A DNA stretch of 6,692 nt from Desulfobulbus sp. (GTDB taxonomy: Bacteria > Desulfobacterota > Desulfobulbia > Desulfobulbales > Desulfobulbaceae): NCBI GenBank assembly GCA_028684915.1, contig JAQUEZ010000311.1:1-6692 (forward strand). The letters run 5' to 3'. Below are positions 1 to 6,388 of the stretch, piece after piece. The translations under genes were made by a program, and so were the position numbers. The first letter of the stretch is position 1. The number at the start of each line of letters is the position of its first letter. The notes below the pieces were generated by a model. It was not told where the DNA came from, did no database searches, and saw nothing but the letters and a program-made list of their open reading frames with translations.

Positions 1-317
1 CAGAGCAGTCGCCGCTCAAACCCTTTGAGCAGGCGGACCTGTTTGATCACGGCGGCCGTGGCCAGGTGGTCCTCCAGGAAGGCCATGAATCGTCTGCGGG
101 AGAGGACGGCGGGAAGATCGAGGATCTGTTGAACAGGGAGCCCATCTTTTTTACTGTAAGCGACGATCTCCAGGCGCATCTCCTCCCGGAGGAAGACCAT
201 GACTTCCTGTCGGTACATCTGGGAAAGGGACAGAGCACAGGCAGATTCAACTTCCTGGATGACTTCGGCGGTGGAAAGGGCGTACTGGTTGGCGAGTGAC
301 ACAATGATGGACTGCAT
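1..317 (-). CDS. Unidentified protein, 5' part only (NusA-N-like?)
   Basis: This open frame starts at the ATG read from 317 down to 315 and runs off the left edge without a stop, giving 105 visible residues. An AGGGAG ribosome binding site lies at 333-328 on the minus strand, 10 bases before the start, which is slightly long but acceptable. The visible part is mostly helix-forming, with charged and hydrophobic residues alternating. It has no signal peptide or membrane segment, so it is probably cytoplasmic. The first 45 residues (ALSTAEVIQEVESA, then YRQEV) and residues 85-103 (TAAVIKQVRLLKGFERRLL) weakly recall the N-terminal domain of the transcription factor NusA. The similarity is from memory and too weak to name the gene. 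The gene appears monocistronic on its 5' side, since a terminator at 683-720 separates it from the dikinase-like gene upstream. That the frame is coding is fairly sure; the function is unknown. Confidence 0.7.
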   Translation of the reverse strand, partial: MQSIIVSLANQYALSTAEVIQEVESACALSLSQMYRQEVMVFLREEMRLEIVAYSKKDGLPVQQILDLPAVLSRRRFMAFLEDHLATAAVIKQVRLLKGFERRLL

Positions 318-351
318 GGGTGATCATCTCCCTGGTGTGGATAGAAAAGGT

Positions 352-368
352 GACCGTTGCAATCGGTC
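352..368. promoter_or_regulatory. Small inverted repeat upstream of the leftmost gene
   Basis: GACCG at 352-356 and CGGTC at 364-368 form a 17-bp inverted repeat with a 7-base centre. It lies about 35 bases upstream of the start of the leftmost gene. In the leader RNA it could fold into a short hairpin, and as DNA it has the size of a repressor half-site pair. Five-base arms arise by chance fairly often, so this is only a candidate. Confidence 0.25.
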
Positions 369-470
369 TCTCTTCTTTTTTCAGGGGTGATGACATCGCA
401 CCTGCAGCGTGACATCGTTTTGGGGCAGTTGAGGGGGGAAGCCGGGAGCGTTTCAGGGAAAGCTGAAATA

Positions 471-530
471 ATATTCGCCTGACAACGATGGGCGGAAAGG
501 CATTCAACGCATTGTATTTAAAGCGAATAT
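471..530. repeat. Widely spaced inverted repeat ATATTCGC / GCGAATAT
   Basis: ATATTCGC (471-478) and its exact complement GCGAATAT (523-530) are 8-bp arms whose centres lie 52 bp apart, close to five helical turns. The right arm overlaps the candidate -10 element of the leftmost gene at 526-531. The left arm would fall about 40 bases inside the transcript. The same-face spacing and promoter overlap would suit a looping repressor, but no regulator is recognised. Confidence 0.3.
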
Positions 531-534
531 AACA
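526..534 (-). promoter_or_regulatory. Candidate extended -10 promoter for the leftmost gene
   Basis: Read on the minus strand, 534 to 526 gives TGTTATATT. This is an extended -10 (TG, one base, TATATT) matching TATAAT at five of six positions. The base run where a -35 would sit is TTTTCC-like and poor, which an extended -10 can tolerate. Transcription would start near 519 and leave a leader of about 200 bases before the ATG at 317. No better sigma-70 pair and no sigma-54 site was seen between 318 and 682. Confidence 0.35.
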
Positions 535-564
535 GATGGCTTCCTCTGGAAAAGTCACCATCTG
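533..564. repeat. Nested inverted repeat (hairpin) in the intergenic gap
   Basis: CAGATGG (533-539) pairs with CCATCTG (558-564). Inside it TTCC (541-544) pairs with GGAA (548-551) around a three-base loop, giving a two-part hairpin with an asymmetric bulge. On the plus strand a T-rich run begins at 571, six bases past the stem. That is too far for a clean terminator, and no plus-strand gene lies upstream. On the minus strand it sits directly upstream of the candidate -10 element at 526-534, so a regulatory site is equally possible. Confidence 0.35.
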
Positions 565-682
565 CAATGGTTTTCATTTTTTCGACATTGCGATTTGGTA
601 AGAGAAAATAGGTGGTTTGGGATCCCTTGGATTCCTCCGAAGATCCGCTTCCAGGCTGTTTGCCTCTTTTTTCTCGATTCCC

Positions 683-720
683 AAAAAAACGCCCAATGCA
701 AGGTCACGTTACACCGGGCG
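683..720 (-). terminator. Rho-independent terminator after the dikinase-like gene
   Basis: Read on the minus strand, a 12-bp uninterrupted stem (outer CGCCC/GGGCG, with three G-U pairs further in) closes a 7-base loop at 720-690. It is followed at once by seven T residues at 689-683. This is a textbook intrinsic terminator about 112 bases past the stop codon at 833. It acts only in the minus direction, because no T-run follows the hairpin on the plus strand. It ends the dikinase-like transcript and isolates the leftmost gene. Confidence 0.88.
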
Positions 721-808
721 GTTCTGCTTGGACGATATAAAGGCTTCCTTCATGTAGGTGGGTGACTCCGCTTTCGGTTATGGTGTCGTTTTCGTATTGT
801 GCGAAATT

Positions 809-841
809 GTCACGTGGCAGTCACGTTTTCTGTCACGTGAC
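809..841. repeat. GTCACGT triplet with a perfect 10-bp palindrome
   Basis: GTCACGT occurs at 809-815, 820-826 and 832-838, with starts 11 and 12 bases apart, about one helical turn. The last copy extends to GTCACGTGAC (832-841), a perfect 10-bp palindrome that contains the stop codon of the dikinase-like gene. A fourth copy at 703-709 lies in the terminator loop. The regular spacing resembles a binding-site array, but no promoter in a sensible position relative to it was found. Confidence 0.35.
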
Positions 842-3800
842 GTCAAGACAGGTGGCTCCATTATTGATGGTAAGGCACGAGAACTGGGTCACCGAATCAG
901 CTTTGGTCCATAGACCGATGTACCCATGAAGCGAGCGATCCGCCTGGTACTCGAACACAACCTCGCCATTCACCAGACAGGATGCGTTGCTTCCCATCAC
1001 CGACACCTCCAGCGTATGCCATTGGCTCTTGGTGATGGGCATGTCACATCGACCTCGTTCAACACGGTTATTGTTGATGAACTCAAACAAGATGGCGTTG
1101 TCTTCCAGCGCATTGATCCGAAAGACAAAATAGTTGCCGATGTTTCGCAAGCCAAAGACCAGCCCACCTGCCTGATCGATGCTGCCGTGCAGTGGTTTGA
1201 CCTTGAGGGAGAGCACTCCATTGCTCACCTCACCACTTTTGCTGATGGCCAGAGGGAAGTAGTAATAGGCGCCGATAGTGTCGAGCAGCTCCTGATAGGA
1301 ACGACCGAGCGTCTTGGTCATCACGCCTGAGACACCTGTGGAGAGTGTGCCCAACCAGCGTGAGCCGTCGGCCTGCCAGCAAACTTCCCCTTCCTCTTCG
1401 ACCTGCCGCCAATGCCCCAGGTGGGTATAAAACCCTGGGAGCGGTGTCTGATCCTTACGGTTGAGCAGATCATAATTCCCTGCCATGAAGTCGGCGGCCA
1501 AGGTGTCGACATCTTCCTGGTTGGTGATCGCCATGTCGAGCAGGCGGCTGCTGGCCAGGAGACGGCCGATCTGATCGAGCTGTTCCAACATGTCAACGCG
1601 GGCATGTCGATTAAGAGTGGCTTCGAGCAGGTCACCCTGGATGTTCACCGCGCATCCCAGCTCGCCCAACACCTTTGCCAGGAATTGCAGGCGCAGGGTC
1701 TTGCCGAAAAAGGAGCCGGCGCCGCCGGAAAACTGGAGGTTGAGGTAGTTATGATCCGGCTCATCACCGCAGAAAGTGTCGAGCGTGGCAAAGTGGTAGC
1801 CGAATTTGGCCGAAAGATTGAGATAGTCGGCGCCGATGAGGGCATAACTGTCGCCGCCGGGTTCCGGACCAAACTCCGAGGTCGCCGAGGCGGCCAGGCG
1901 GGTGAGAAAGCGGTTGCCATCGAATTGCACCGTGCCGCTCCAGTTGATACCGGGATGGGTGAATCCGCGCCAAAGGGCTTGGATCGGCGATGAGATGAAA
2001 TGATCTGCGGTCACCGTATCACAAGTAGAGAGACCGGGCTTGAGTCCGCCGCCAAGGTCGATCAGGTTGAGTACCAGGGGAATATGGGTGGTCAAGCGAA
2101 CCGTGACCGCTTCGTCTTCGGCCTCGGACGACAGGCCGAACATCTCGCGTACCACCTGTTCATGGGCGAAGCGAATAATGTCGTGGATTGAGGCACAGTT
2201 CTCCGGCCGGAAAGAAGGATCATGGGGATCGGTAAGATGGAGTGGCGAGAGTAGGTCGAGCACGGCACGCAGCATCCGGTGCACCGAGCTGTCCATTATC
2301 CGGCGTTTGACCGGTTGATGGTCGATCAACAATCCGCTATAGACCGATGGCCGTTCCTGCACGAAGAGAGTGATCTCAGTTCCCTGTGTTAGGCTGTCGA
2401 CTGCGCCAACGAGGTTGACCGCCATGGGAACCCCGAACTCGCGGGCCACCGAAGCCAAGTGGCAGGTAGTGCTGCCAACCTCGGTGATCAGGCCGCTGAT
2501 CCGCCCCATGATCTCGGCATAACGTGGGGAGGCGGTTTTGGCCACCACAAGAGCATGATCAGGAACTGACGAAAGATCAGTTTGTTCGTCAACAAGCTGC
2601 ACTTTCCCGGCGCAAATGCCTTGCGAAGCGCAAACGCCGCCTTGCAACAATGGAGCTGCCTCTGGTTCAGGAACCGGCTCCGTTGCCTTGATCGCCACCT
2701 GCAAGGGACGGCATTGGAGGATGAACAGCCGCCTCTCCCGGTCGATGGCCCACTCGATATCCTGCGGCCCGCCGAACAGTGCTTCCAGCTCAATTCCCGC
2801 CCGAGCCAATCGGCCTGTTTCTTCGTCCGTAATCGCCGCTGCTTTTGCCTCGTGTTCGCTGACCTGGTGTTCTTCCGTGCCATCAGCAACCGCATCCAAG
2901 CGCACTCCCTTGACGGCGATTTCCCGATGACTGATCGTGCCGGTTTCCCGATCAAATACAAAAGTGTCGGCAGCGGCATGCCCGCTGACCAAGAGTTCGC
3001 CCAGACCCAATAGCGCACTGATCTGCACCGAATTCGCCAGAACCCCAGCAGGATCAGCGGTGTAGAGTACACCGGAGGCCGCCACGTCAACCATGGCCAG
3101 ACCAAGCACGCACATCGGCGTTTCGGTGAGGTCGATACCGGCCATCTGACGATAGCTGATGGCGCGGGGTGAAAAGGAACTGGCCACTACCTCCTTGTAG
3201 GCTGCGGCCAATCCATCACCACCCACATTGAGCACCGAACGGTACTGACCGGCAAAAGAGGCCTCGGAATCTTCCCGCACCGCGCTGCTGCGCATGGCCA
3301 GCCGGATACCTGGTCGGGTCTGCTGTTCAATGGTGTGGTAATGGGCCTGCAACAGGGAAACCAGTTCCTCGGGAACATCGGCACCCAGGATCAGGCTGAC
3401 GAGGCGTTCACTCACCTCAGCCAACTGAGGGTCGTTTGGAGACAAGCCCGCCAGCTCATCAAGCACCAGTTGGTCGAGGTGATTGTCCTTGAGAAAACGA
3501 TCATAGCCGCTGGCGGTGACCACGAATCCCGGCGGAACCAACAGATCGGTTTCCTGGGCAATCCGCGCCAGGTTTGCGGCCTTGCCGCCGGCGTCTCCGG
3601 TGGCGGTGGCAGGTAAATCCGCCAGTGCCACCACGGCCGGCAGGTCATGCCGGATCACCGGGGGCCGAAGAACCCTGCGAACGTGCGCGTTGATCGCATC
3701 GGCTTGCTGATTGAGCAGTGCATACCGGTGTTCTGACAAGTTGTTCAACGCATTGACCAGGGCCCGCACCTGACCAAACAGCTGTTCATACTGAAAAGCG

Positions 3801-3988
3801 ATATCGGCGGACGTGAAGGATTGACCACTGTAATAGAGCATCTCCAGCTCGGCCAGGGCGCGCAGGGCATTGCGGTTGCCGCCGAGAAACTCCTTGAAGT
3901 GCCCGAACTTTTCCACGTGTTTTCCAGAAGCTCCAGCCAGCAGAGTGCATCGGTCTCCCTGAGTAAACATCCGCAGTAATCCTTTCAT
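833..3988 (-). CDS. PEP-synthase-like dikinase fused to a concanavalin-like domain
   Basis: A 1051-residue, probably soluble phosphotransferase. Residues 1-120 are helical. Residues 125-428 form the PEP synthase/PPDK ATP-grasp domain: GGK near 134-136, MRSSA with R233, SFAGQ, SGVLYT, GLGE (328-331), DIEW, and QCRP with R427. Residues 455-553 form the swivelling phosphohistidine domain, with T508-C509-H510; H510 is the predicted phosphocarrier (bases 2461-2459). The family moves a phosphate from ATP through this histidine to an acceptor. The C-terminal PEP/pyruvate barrel and its CGQ-type motifs are not visible. Instead, residues 558-868 match from memory an uncharacterised region of Desulfobacterota homologues (HLTDPHDPSF, IPLVLNLIDLGGG, GDLLEATL). 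Residues 873-1044 look like a concanavalin/DUF1080-type beta sandwich (QWHTLEVSV, LVNGEVVFEY, YIGLW). All catalytic residues seem present, so it is probably active, but its acceptor is unknown. Rifampin phosphotransferase and glucan dikinases are looser analogues. The start at 3988 is preferred over the in-frame ATG at 3994 because CGGAG at 4000-3996 is seven bases from 3988 but only one from 3994. Confidence 0.9.
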   Translation of the reverse strand: MKGLLRMFTQGDRCTLLAGASGKHVEKFGHFKEFLGGNRNALRALAELEMLYYSGQSFTSADIAFQYEQLFGQVRALVNALNNLSEHRYALLNQQADAINAHVRRVLRPPVIRHDLPAVVALADLPATATGDAGGKAANLARIAQETDLLVPPGFVVTASGYDRFLKDNHLDQLVLDELAGLSPNDPQLAEVSERLVSLILGADVPEELVSLLQAHYHTIEQQTRPGIRLAMRSSAVREDSEASFAGQYRSVLNVGGDGLAAAYKEVVASSFSPRAISYRQMAGIDLTETPMCVLGLAMVDVAASGVLYTADPAGVLANSVQISALLGLGELLVSGHAAADTFVFDRETGTISHREIAVKGVRLDAVADGTEEHQVSEHEAKAAAITDEETGRLARAGIELEALFGGPQDIEWAIDRERRLFILQCRPLQVAIKATEPVPEPEAAPLLQGGVCASQGICAGKVQLVDEQTDLSSVPDHALVVAKTASPRYAEIMGRISGLITEVGSTTCHLASVAREFGVPMAVNLVGAVDSLTQGTEITLFVQERPSVYSGLLIDHQPVKRRIMDSSVHRMLRAVLDLLSPLHLTDPHDPSFRPENCASIHDIIRFAHEQVVREMFGLSSEAEDEAVTVRLTTHIPLVLNLIDLGGGLKPGLSTCDTVTADHFISSPIQALWRGFTHPGINWSGTVQFDGNRFLTRLAASATSEFGPEPGGDSYALIGADYLNLSAKFGYHFATLDTFCGDEPDHNYLNLQFSGGAGSFFGKTLRLQFLAKVLGELGCAVNIQGDLLEATLNRHARVDMLEQLDQIGRLLASSRLLDMAITNQEDVDTLAADFMAGNYDLLNRKDQTPLPGFYTHLGHWRQVEEEGEVCWQADGSRWLGTLSTGVSGVMTKTLGRSYQELLDTIGAYYYFPLAISKSGEVSNGVLSLKVKPLHGSIDQAGGLVFGLRNIGNYFVFRINALEDNAILFEFINNNRVERGRCDMPITKSQWHTLEVSVMGSNASCLVNGEVVFEYQADRSLHGYIGLWTKADSVTQFSCLTINNGATCLDVT

Positions 3989-3995
3989 TGCCATG

Positions 3996-4000
3996 CTCCG
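3996..4000 (-). promoter_or_regulatory. Ribosome binding site that decides the dikinase-like start
   Basis: CGGAG on the minus strand (4000-3996) lies seven bases upstream of the ATG at 3988-3986 and only one base from the in-frame ATG at 3994-3992. Normal Shine-Dalgarno spacing therefore favours the downstream start and a protein two residues shorter than the longest reading frame. Confidence 0.65.
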
Positions 4001-4053
4001 TATACGTCATCCGGTTGCGAGTCTGATTATCAACATACCCGTAATTGTTGTAG

Positions 4054-4068
4054 CCGCCAATTTGGCGG
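4054..4068. promoter_or_regulatory. Perfect 15-bp palindrome, candidate operator
   Basis: CCGCCAATTTGGCGG has 7-bp perfect arms around one central base. It occupies about +2 to +16 of the predicted minus-strand transcript and lies about 65-79 bases upstream of the predicted chrB start point. A repressor bound here would block the dikinase-like gene directly. As RNA it would form a stable 5'-end hairpin. ChrB or another local regulator is a plausible ligand, but that is inference. Confidence 0.6.
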
Positions 4069-4075
4069 TCATTGA

Positions 4076-4104
4076 AAAATAGTTCTTTTTTTCCTACTTG
4101 ACAA
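4076..4104 (-). promoter_or_regulatory. Sigma-70-type promoter for the dikinase-like gene
   Basis: On the minus strand, TTGTCA (4104-4099), a 17-bp spacer and TATTTT (4081-4076) form a good sigma-70-type promoter. Transcription is predicted to start near 4069, giving an 81-base leader before the ATG at 3988. The leader begins with the palindrome at 4068-4054. The spacer holds a run of seven A residues on this strand. The -35 box overlaps that of the opposing chrB promoter. Confidence 0.65.
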
Positions 4105-4126
4105 TGGAATAAGTGTAACATATTTT
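4098..4126 (+). promoter_or_regulatory. Sigma-70-type promoter for the chrB operon
   Basis: TTGACA (4098-4103, perfect consensus), a 17-bp spacer and TATTTT (4121-4126) form the best promoter in the window. Transcription is predicted to start around 4133, only about three bases before the chrB ATG at 4136, so the message would be nearly leaderless. The -35 hexamer shares the heptamer TTGACAA with the minus-strand promoter. Confidence 0.75.
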
Positions 4127-4135
4127 CTGTTCACT

Positions 4136-5089
4136 ATGAAAAATAAATGGATTCTCTTCTCGTACTCGATCCCCGCCACTAACGCCAAGGCACGGATGCG
4201 CACTTGGCGGCGCATCTCAGCCACCGGCGCGGCACAACTGAAAACCGGTCTCCAGATTCTGCCCAATCGCGAGGATCTGCTGGAGAACATCACCTGGTTG
4301 ATCGGCGAGGTCAATGCTTTGGGCGGCGAGGCTATTGCCCTGCAGTGCGCCCAGGTCGAAGGCATGGCCGATCAACAAATCGAGCAGTTGTTTCAAACCC
4401 AGATCGATCCTGAGTTCGAACAGATTCAGATTGAAGCCAAGGCGTTGCTCGCCACAACGGACACTCTGGGGGACGGCGGGAACGTCAAGGAGTTGTCGGC
4501 GGCCTTGCGCAAGCTGCGCAAACGGTGCGAGGCGGTGCGGGAACGTGATTTTTTCCCCTCCGGAGCGGCGGCCAAGACCCTAAAGGTGCTCGACTCCATC
4601 TCGGAGCGGCTGCGAAGGCCCGAACAAACCGACCTGCCGGTTGCCCGGCTCGATCGTTCGCAGTACCAGAGCCGAACCTGGGTCACCCGCGCTCGGCCCT
4701 ATATTGACCGCTTGGGTTCAGCTTGGCTCATCCGGCGGTTCATCGACCCTCAGGCCAGCTTTCGTTTTCTTCGTGCCGGGGAAACCGCGAACCTTGACCA
4801 GGGCGAACTGCCTTTTGACATGGCCATAGGCGAGTTTACCCATCAGGGCGAGTTGATCACCTTTGAGGTCCTGATTCGGGATTTCGCTCTGCATGACCCG
4901 GCCCTGGCCAAGATGAGCGAACTGGTCAAATACATCGATGTGCAGGAGGGCGCATTGCCCGATGATGCCAACCTACTGAAAACGCTGCTCGACGGCTTGA
5001 TTGCCCTCACCGGTGATGATCACCAGTTGCTGGAACGCGCACGACTCCTCTTTGACGCCCTCCATGCGGGCTCTACCAAAGCAGTTTAA
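4136..5089 (+). CDS. chrB: ChrB, chromate-resistance regulator family protein
   Basis: A 317-residue protein of normal ChrB length. Residues 4-70 match the ChrB N-terminal domain, a regulator-like region: WILFSYSIP, TWRRISATGA, ILPNRED, ITWLIGEV and GGEA. Residues 75-165 are a charged helical linker. Residues 180-312 match the ChrB C-terminal domain: TRARPYIDR, AWLIRRFIDP (196-205), PFDMAIGEF, THQGELITFEVL, DPALAKMSELV and DDHQLLE. In characterised systems ChrB is a chromate-sensing regulator of the chr operon. The old family label 'exported protein' does not fit here, as no signal peptide or membrane segment is visible. The ATG at 4136 has no Shine-Dalgarno sequence, but the family match begins at residue 5, which excludes the next ATG (4196). 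It heads an apparent operon with the MFS gene 11 bases downstream. It may regulate its own divergent promoter, which is inferred. Chromate as the effector is not proven. Confidence 0.9.
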   Translation: MKNKWILFSYSIPATNAKARMRTWRRISATGAAQLKTGLQILPNREDLLENITWLIGEVNALGGEAIALQCAQVEGMADQQIEQLFQTQIDPEFEQIQIEAKALLATTDTLGDGGNVKELSAALRKLRKRCEAVRERDFFPSGAAAKTLKVLDSISERLRRPEQTDLPVARLDRSQYQSRTWVTRARPYIDRLGSAWLIRRFIDPQASFRFLRAGETANLDQGELPFDMAIGEFTHQGELITFEVLIRDFALHDPALAKMSELVKYIDVQEGALPDDANLLKTLLDGLIALTGDDHQLLERARLLFDALHAGSTKAV

Positions 5090-5100
5090 GGAGATTCATT

Positions 5101-6339
5101 ATGAACCCTGCCACCTTGGTTGCTGCACCGCCCGATACCACCCTCATGCGCTCCTTGTTCTCCATCGGCTTCCTGGCCCGGTTCTCCTATGCCCTGGCCA
5201 GAAACCCGGTGCTGCCGCTCTTTGCCGTCGCCCTGGGCGCAGGCCCCGAAGGCATCGGTTTGGCCGTGGGCATTTCTACGGTAACCGGCATCCTGTTCAA
5301 GATGCCCTCCGGAGCGCTCTCCGATGTCATCGGTCGCCGGCGGACCATGCTCGCTGGCCTGATTGTTTTTGGCCTCATGCCTTTTGCCTACCTGTTCATT
5401 ACCGACTATGCGGCCCTGGTGGTGGTTCGCTTCCTCCACGGTCTGGCCACCGCTATCTACGGACCGGTGGCCATGGCGGTGGTGGCCGATATCGCCGGGG
5501 TTCGCAAGGGCGAGATGTTGAGCTGGTTCTCTTCGGTCGGCATCGCCGGCACCCTTCTGGGAGCACCCATCGGTGGCTATCTGCTTTTCCTGCTCGGCGA
5601 TGCACAGGCAGGCTTGAGCAGCTATCGCGCCGTCTTTCTCTGTAGCGCCCTGACCGGCGCGGCTGCCTTGGCCCTGGGGGTTCTCACCCTGCGTAACGGC
5701 GACAAACCGGCCGAAGGCAAAAACTTGGCGGAACGATTCAACCTTTTTGCCCAAGGCATCCGCGAGGTAGTGGCCGACCGTCGGGTACTGATGACCTCTT
5801 CGATGGAAGGTATTCAGAACATGAGCATGGGTGCCCTGGAAGCCTTTCTCCCGGTCTATGCGGTCACCGTGGCCGGACTCAACGTCTTTCAGGCCGGCCT
5901 GATCTGGGGGGTGCAGATCGTGGTGACTCTGATCGCCAAACCGCTGATGGGTAAGGTGTCCGATCGTTGGGGCCGCAGGCCGTTGATTGTGGCCGGTATG
6001 CTGCTCTGCGCCGTTCCCTTTGCCCTCATCCCCCACCTGACCGGCTTTGTCGCCCTGATGATCGCCGGCATGGTCTTTGGTCTGGGCGAGGCTTTTGTCA
6101 CCTCGTCTTCCGCAGCCCTGGTGGTCGATTTCTGCAAGGCCCGGCATTACGGGGCCGCCATGGGCACCTTCGGCACCATCTTCGATGTCGGCCATGCAGC
6201 AGGTCCGATCGTTACCGGTCTTTTGATAGCGTCTTTCGGCTATGGTCCGGCCTTTGCCATCGTCTCAACGCTCCTTTGCGTTTCGATCCCTCTGTTTCTC
6301 TACACCGTGAGGGAAGAACCGCAAACGGCAAACCTGTAA
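5101..6339 (+). CDS. Major facilitator superfamily transporter
   Basis: A 412-residue inner-membrane protein with hydrophobic segments throughout, consistent with twelve membrane helices in two halves of six. The MFS motif A appears in both halves: GALSDVIGRRRTML (71-84) and GKVSDRWGRRPLI (284-296). GTLLGAPIGG (150-159) and GHAAGPIVTG (364-373) resemble the antiporter-type motif C, which suggests proton-driven efflux. A hydrophilic loop near 197-230 separates the halves. AAGGAG at 5088-5093 overlaps the chrB stop codon and sits seven bases from the ATG, so the two genes are almost certainly cotranscribed and possibly translationally coupled. The gene occupies the place where chrA, the CHR-family chromate pump, often sits. 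Its substrate cannot be told from sequence. Chromate, another oxyanion or a drug-like compound are all possible, and the pairing with chrB points only loosely to the first. Confidence 0.93.
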   Translation: MNPATLVAAPPDTTLMRSLFSIGFLARFSYALARNPVLPLFAVALGAGPEGIGLAVGISTVTGILFKMPSGALSDVIGRRRTMLAGLIVFGLMPFAYLFITDYAALVVVRFLHGLATAIYGPVAMAVVADIAGVRKGEMLSWFSSVGIAGTLLGAPIGGYLLFLLGDAQAGLSSYRAVFLCSALTGAAALALGVLTLRNGDKPAEGKNLAERFNLFAQGIREVVADRRVLMTSSMEGIQNMSMGALEAFLPVYAVTVAGLNVFQAGLIWGVQIVVTLIAKPLMGKVSDRWGRRPLIVAGMLLCAVPFALIPHLTGFVALMIAGMVFGLGEAFVTSSSAALVVDFCKARHYGAAMGTFGTIFDVGHAAGPIVTGLLIASFGYGPAFAIVSTLLCVSIPLFLYTVREEPQTANL

Positions 6340-6388
6340 CCTCAACCCAGAACCCTATACATCAACAACAATCTCAAGGAGAAACATC

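Noticed and set aside
391..417. Direct repeat TGACATCG at 391-398 and 410-417.
   Set aside because: Two 8-base copies 19 bases apart, with no relation to a convincing promoter, are too weak to call a regulatory site.
247..567. A 106-codon minus-strand frame overlapping the start of the leftmost gene and its upstream region.
   Set aside because: It is rich in Pro, Arg and His, overlaps the better-supported gene out of frame, and contains the candidate promoter and hairpin signals.
653..672. Plus-strand AGGC...GCCT hairpin followed by six T residues.
   Set aside because: The stem is only four base pairs and no plus-strand gene lies upstream to need a terminator.
711..832. A possible small RNA, riboswitch, or 14-codon peptide in the minus-strand 3' untranslated region.
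   Set aside because: I compared it by eye with 6S RNA, cyclic-di-GMP, glycine, TPP and fluoride riboswitch patterns and found no real match. The 14-codon frame (755-711) ends in the terminator stem and has no supporting evidence. It is best read as ordinary 3' leader-out sequence.
1412..1993. A 193-codon plus-strand open frame opposite the dikinase-like gene.
   Set aside because: It lies wholly antisense to a well-supported domain-bearing gene, lacks a convincing ribosome binding site and shows no recognisable motif.
5086..6195. A 369-codon open frame on the minus strand, antisense to the MFS gene.
   Set aside because: Its composition is rich in Gly, His and Gln with no domain logic, while the plus strand encodes a clear MFS protein with both motif A copies. 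It is a shadow of GC-rich coding sequence.
6340..6388. Searched the gap between the MFS gene and the last gene for a terminator or promoter.
   Set aside because: No hairpin with a T-run and no good -35/-10 pair was seen, which supports a single operon.
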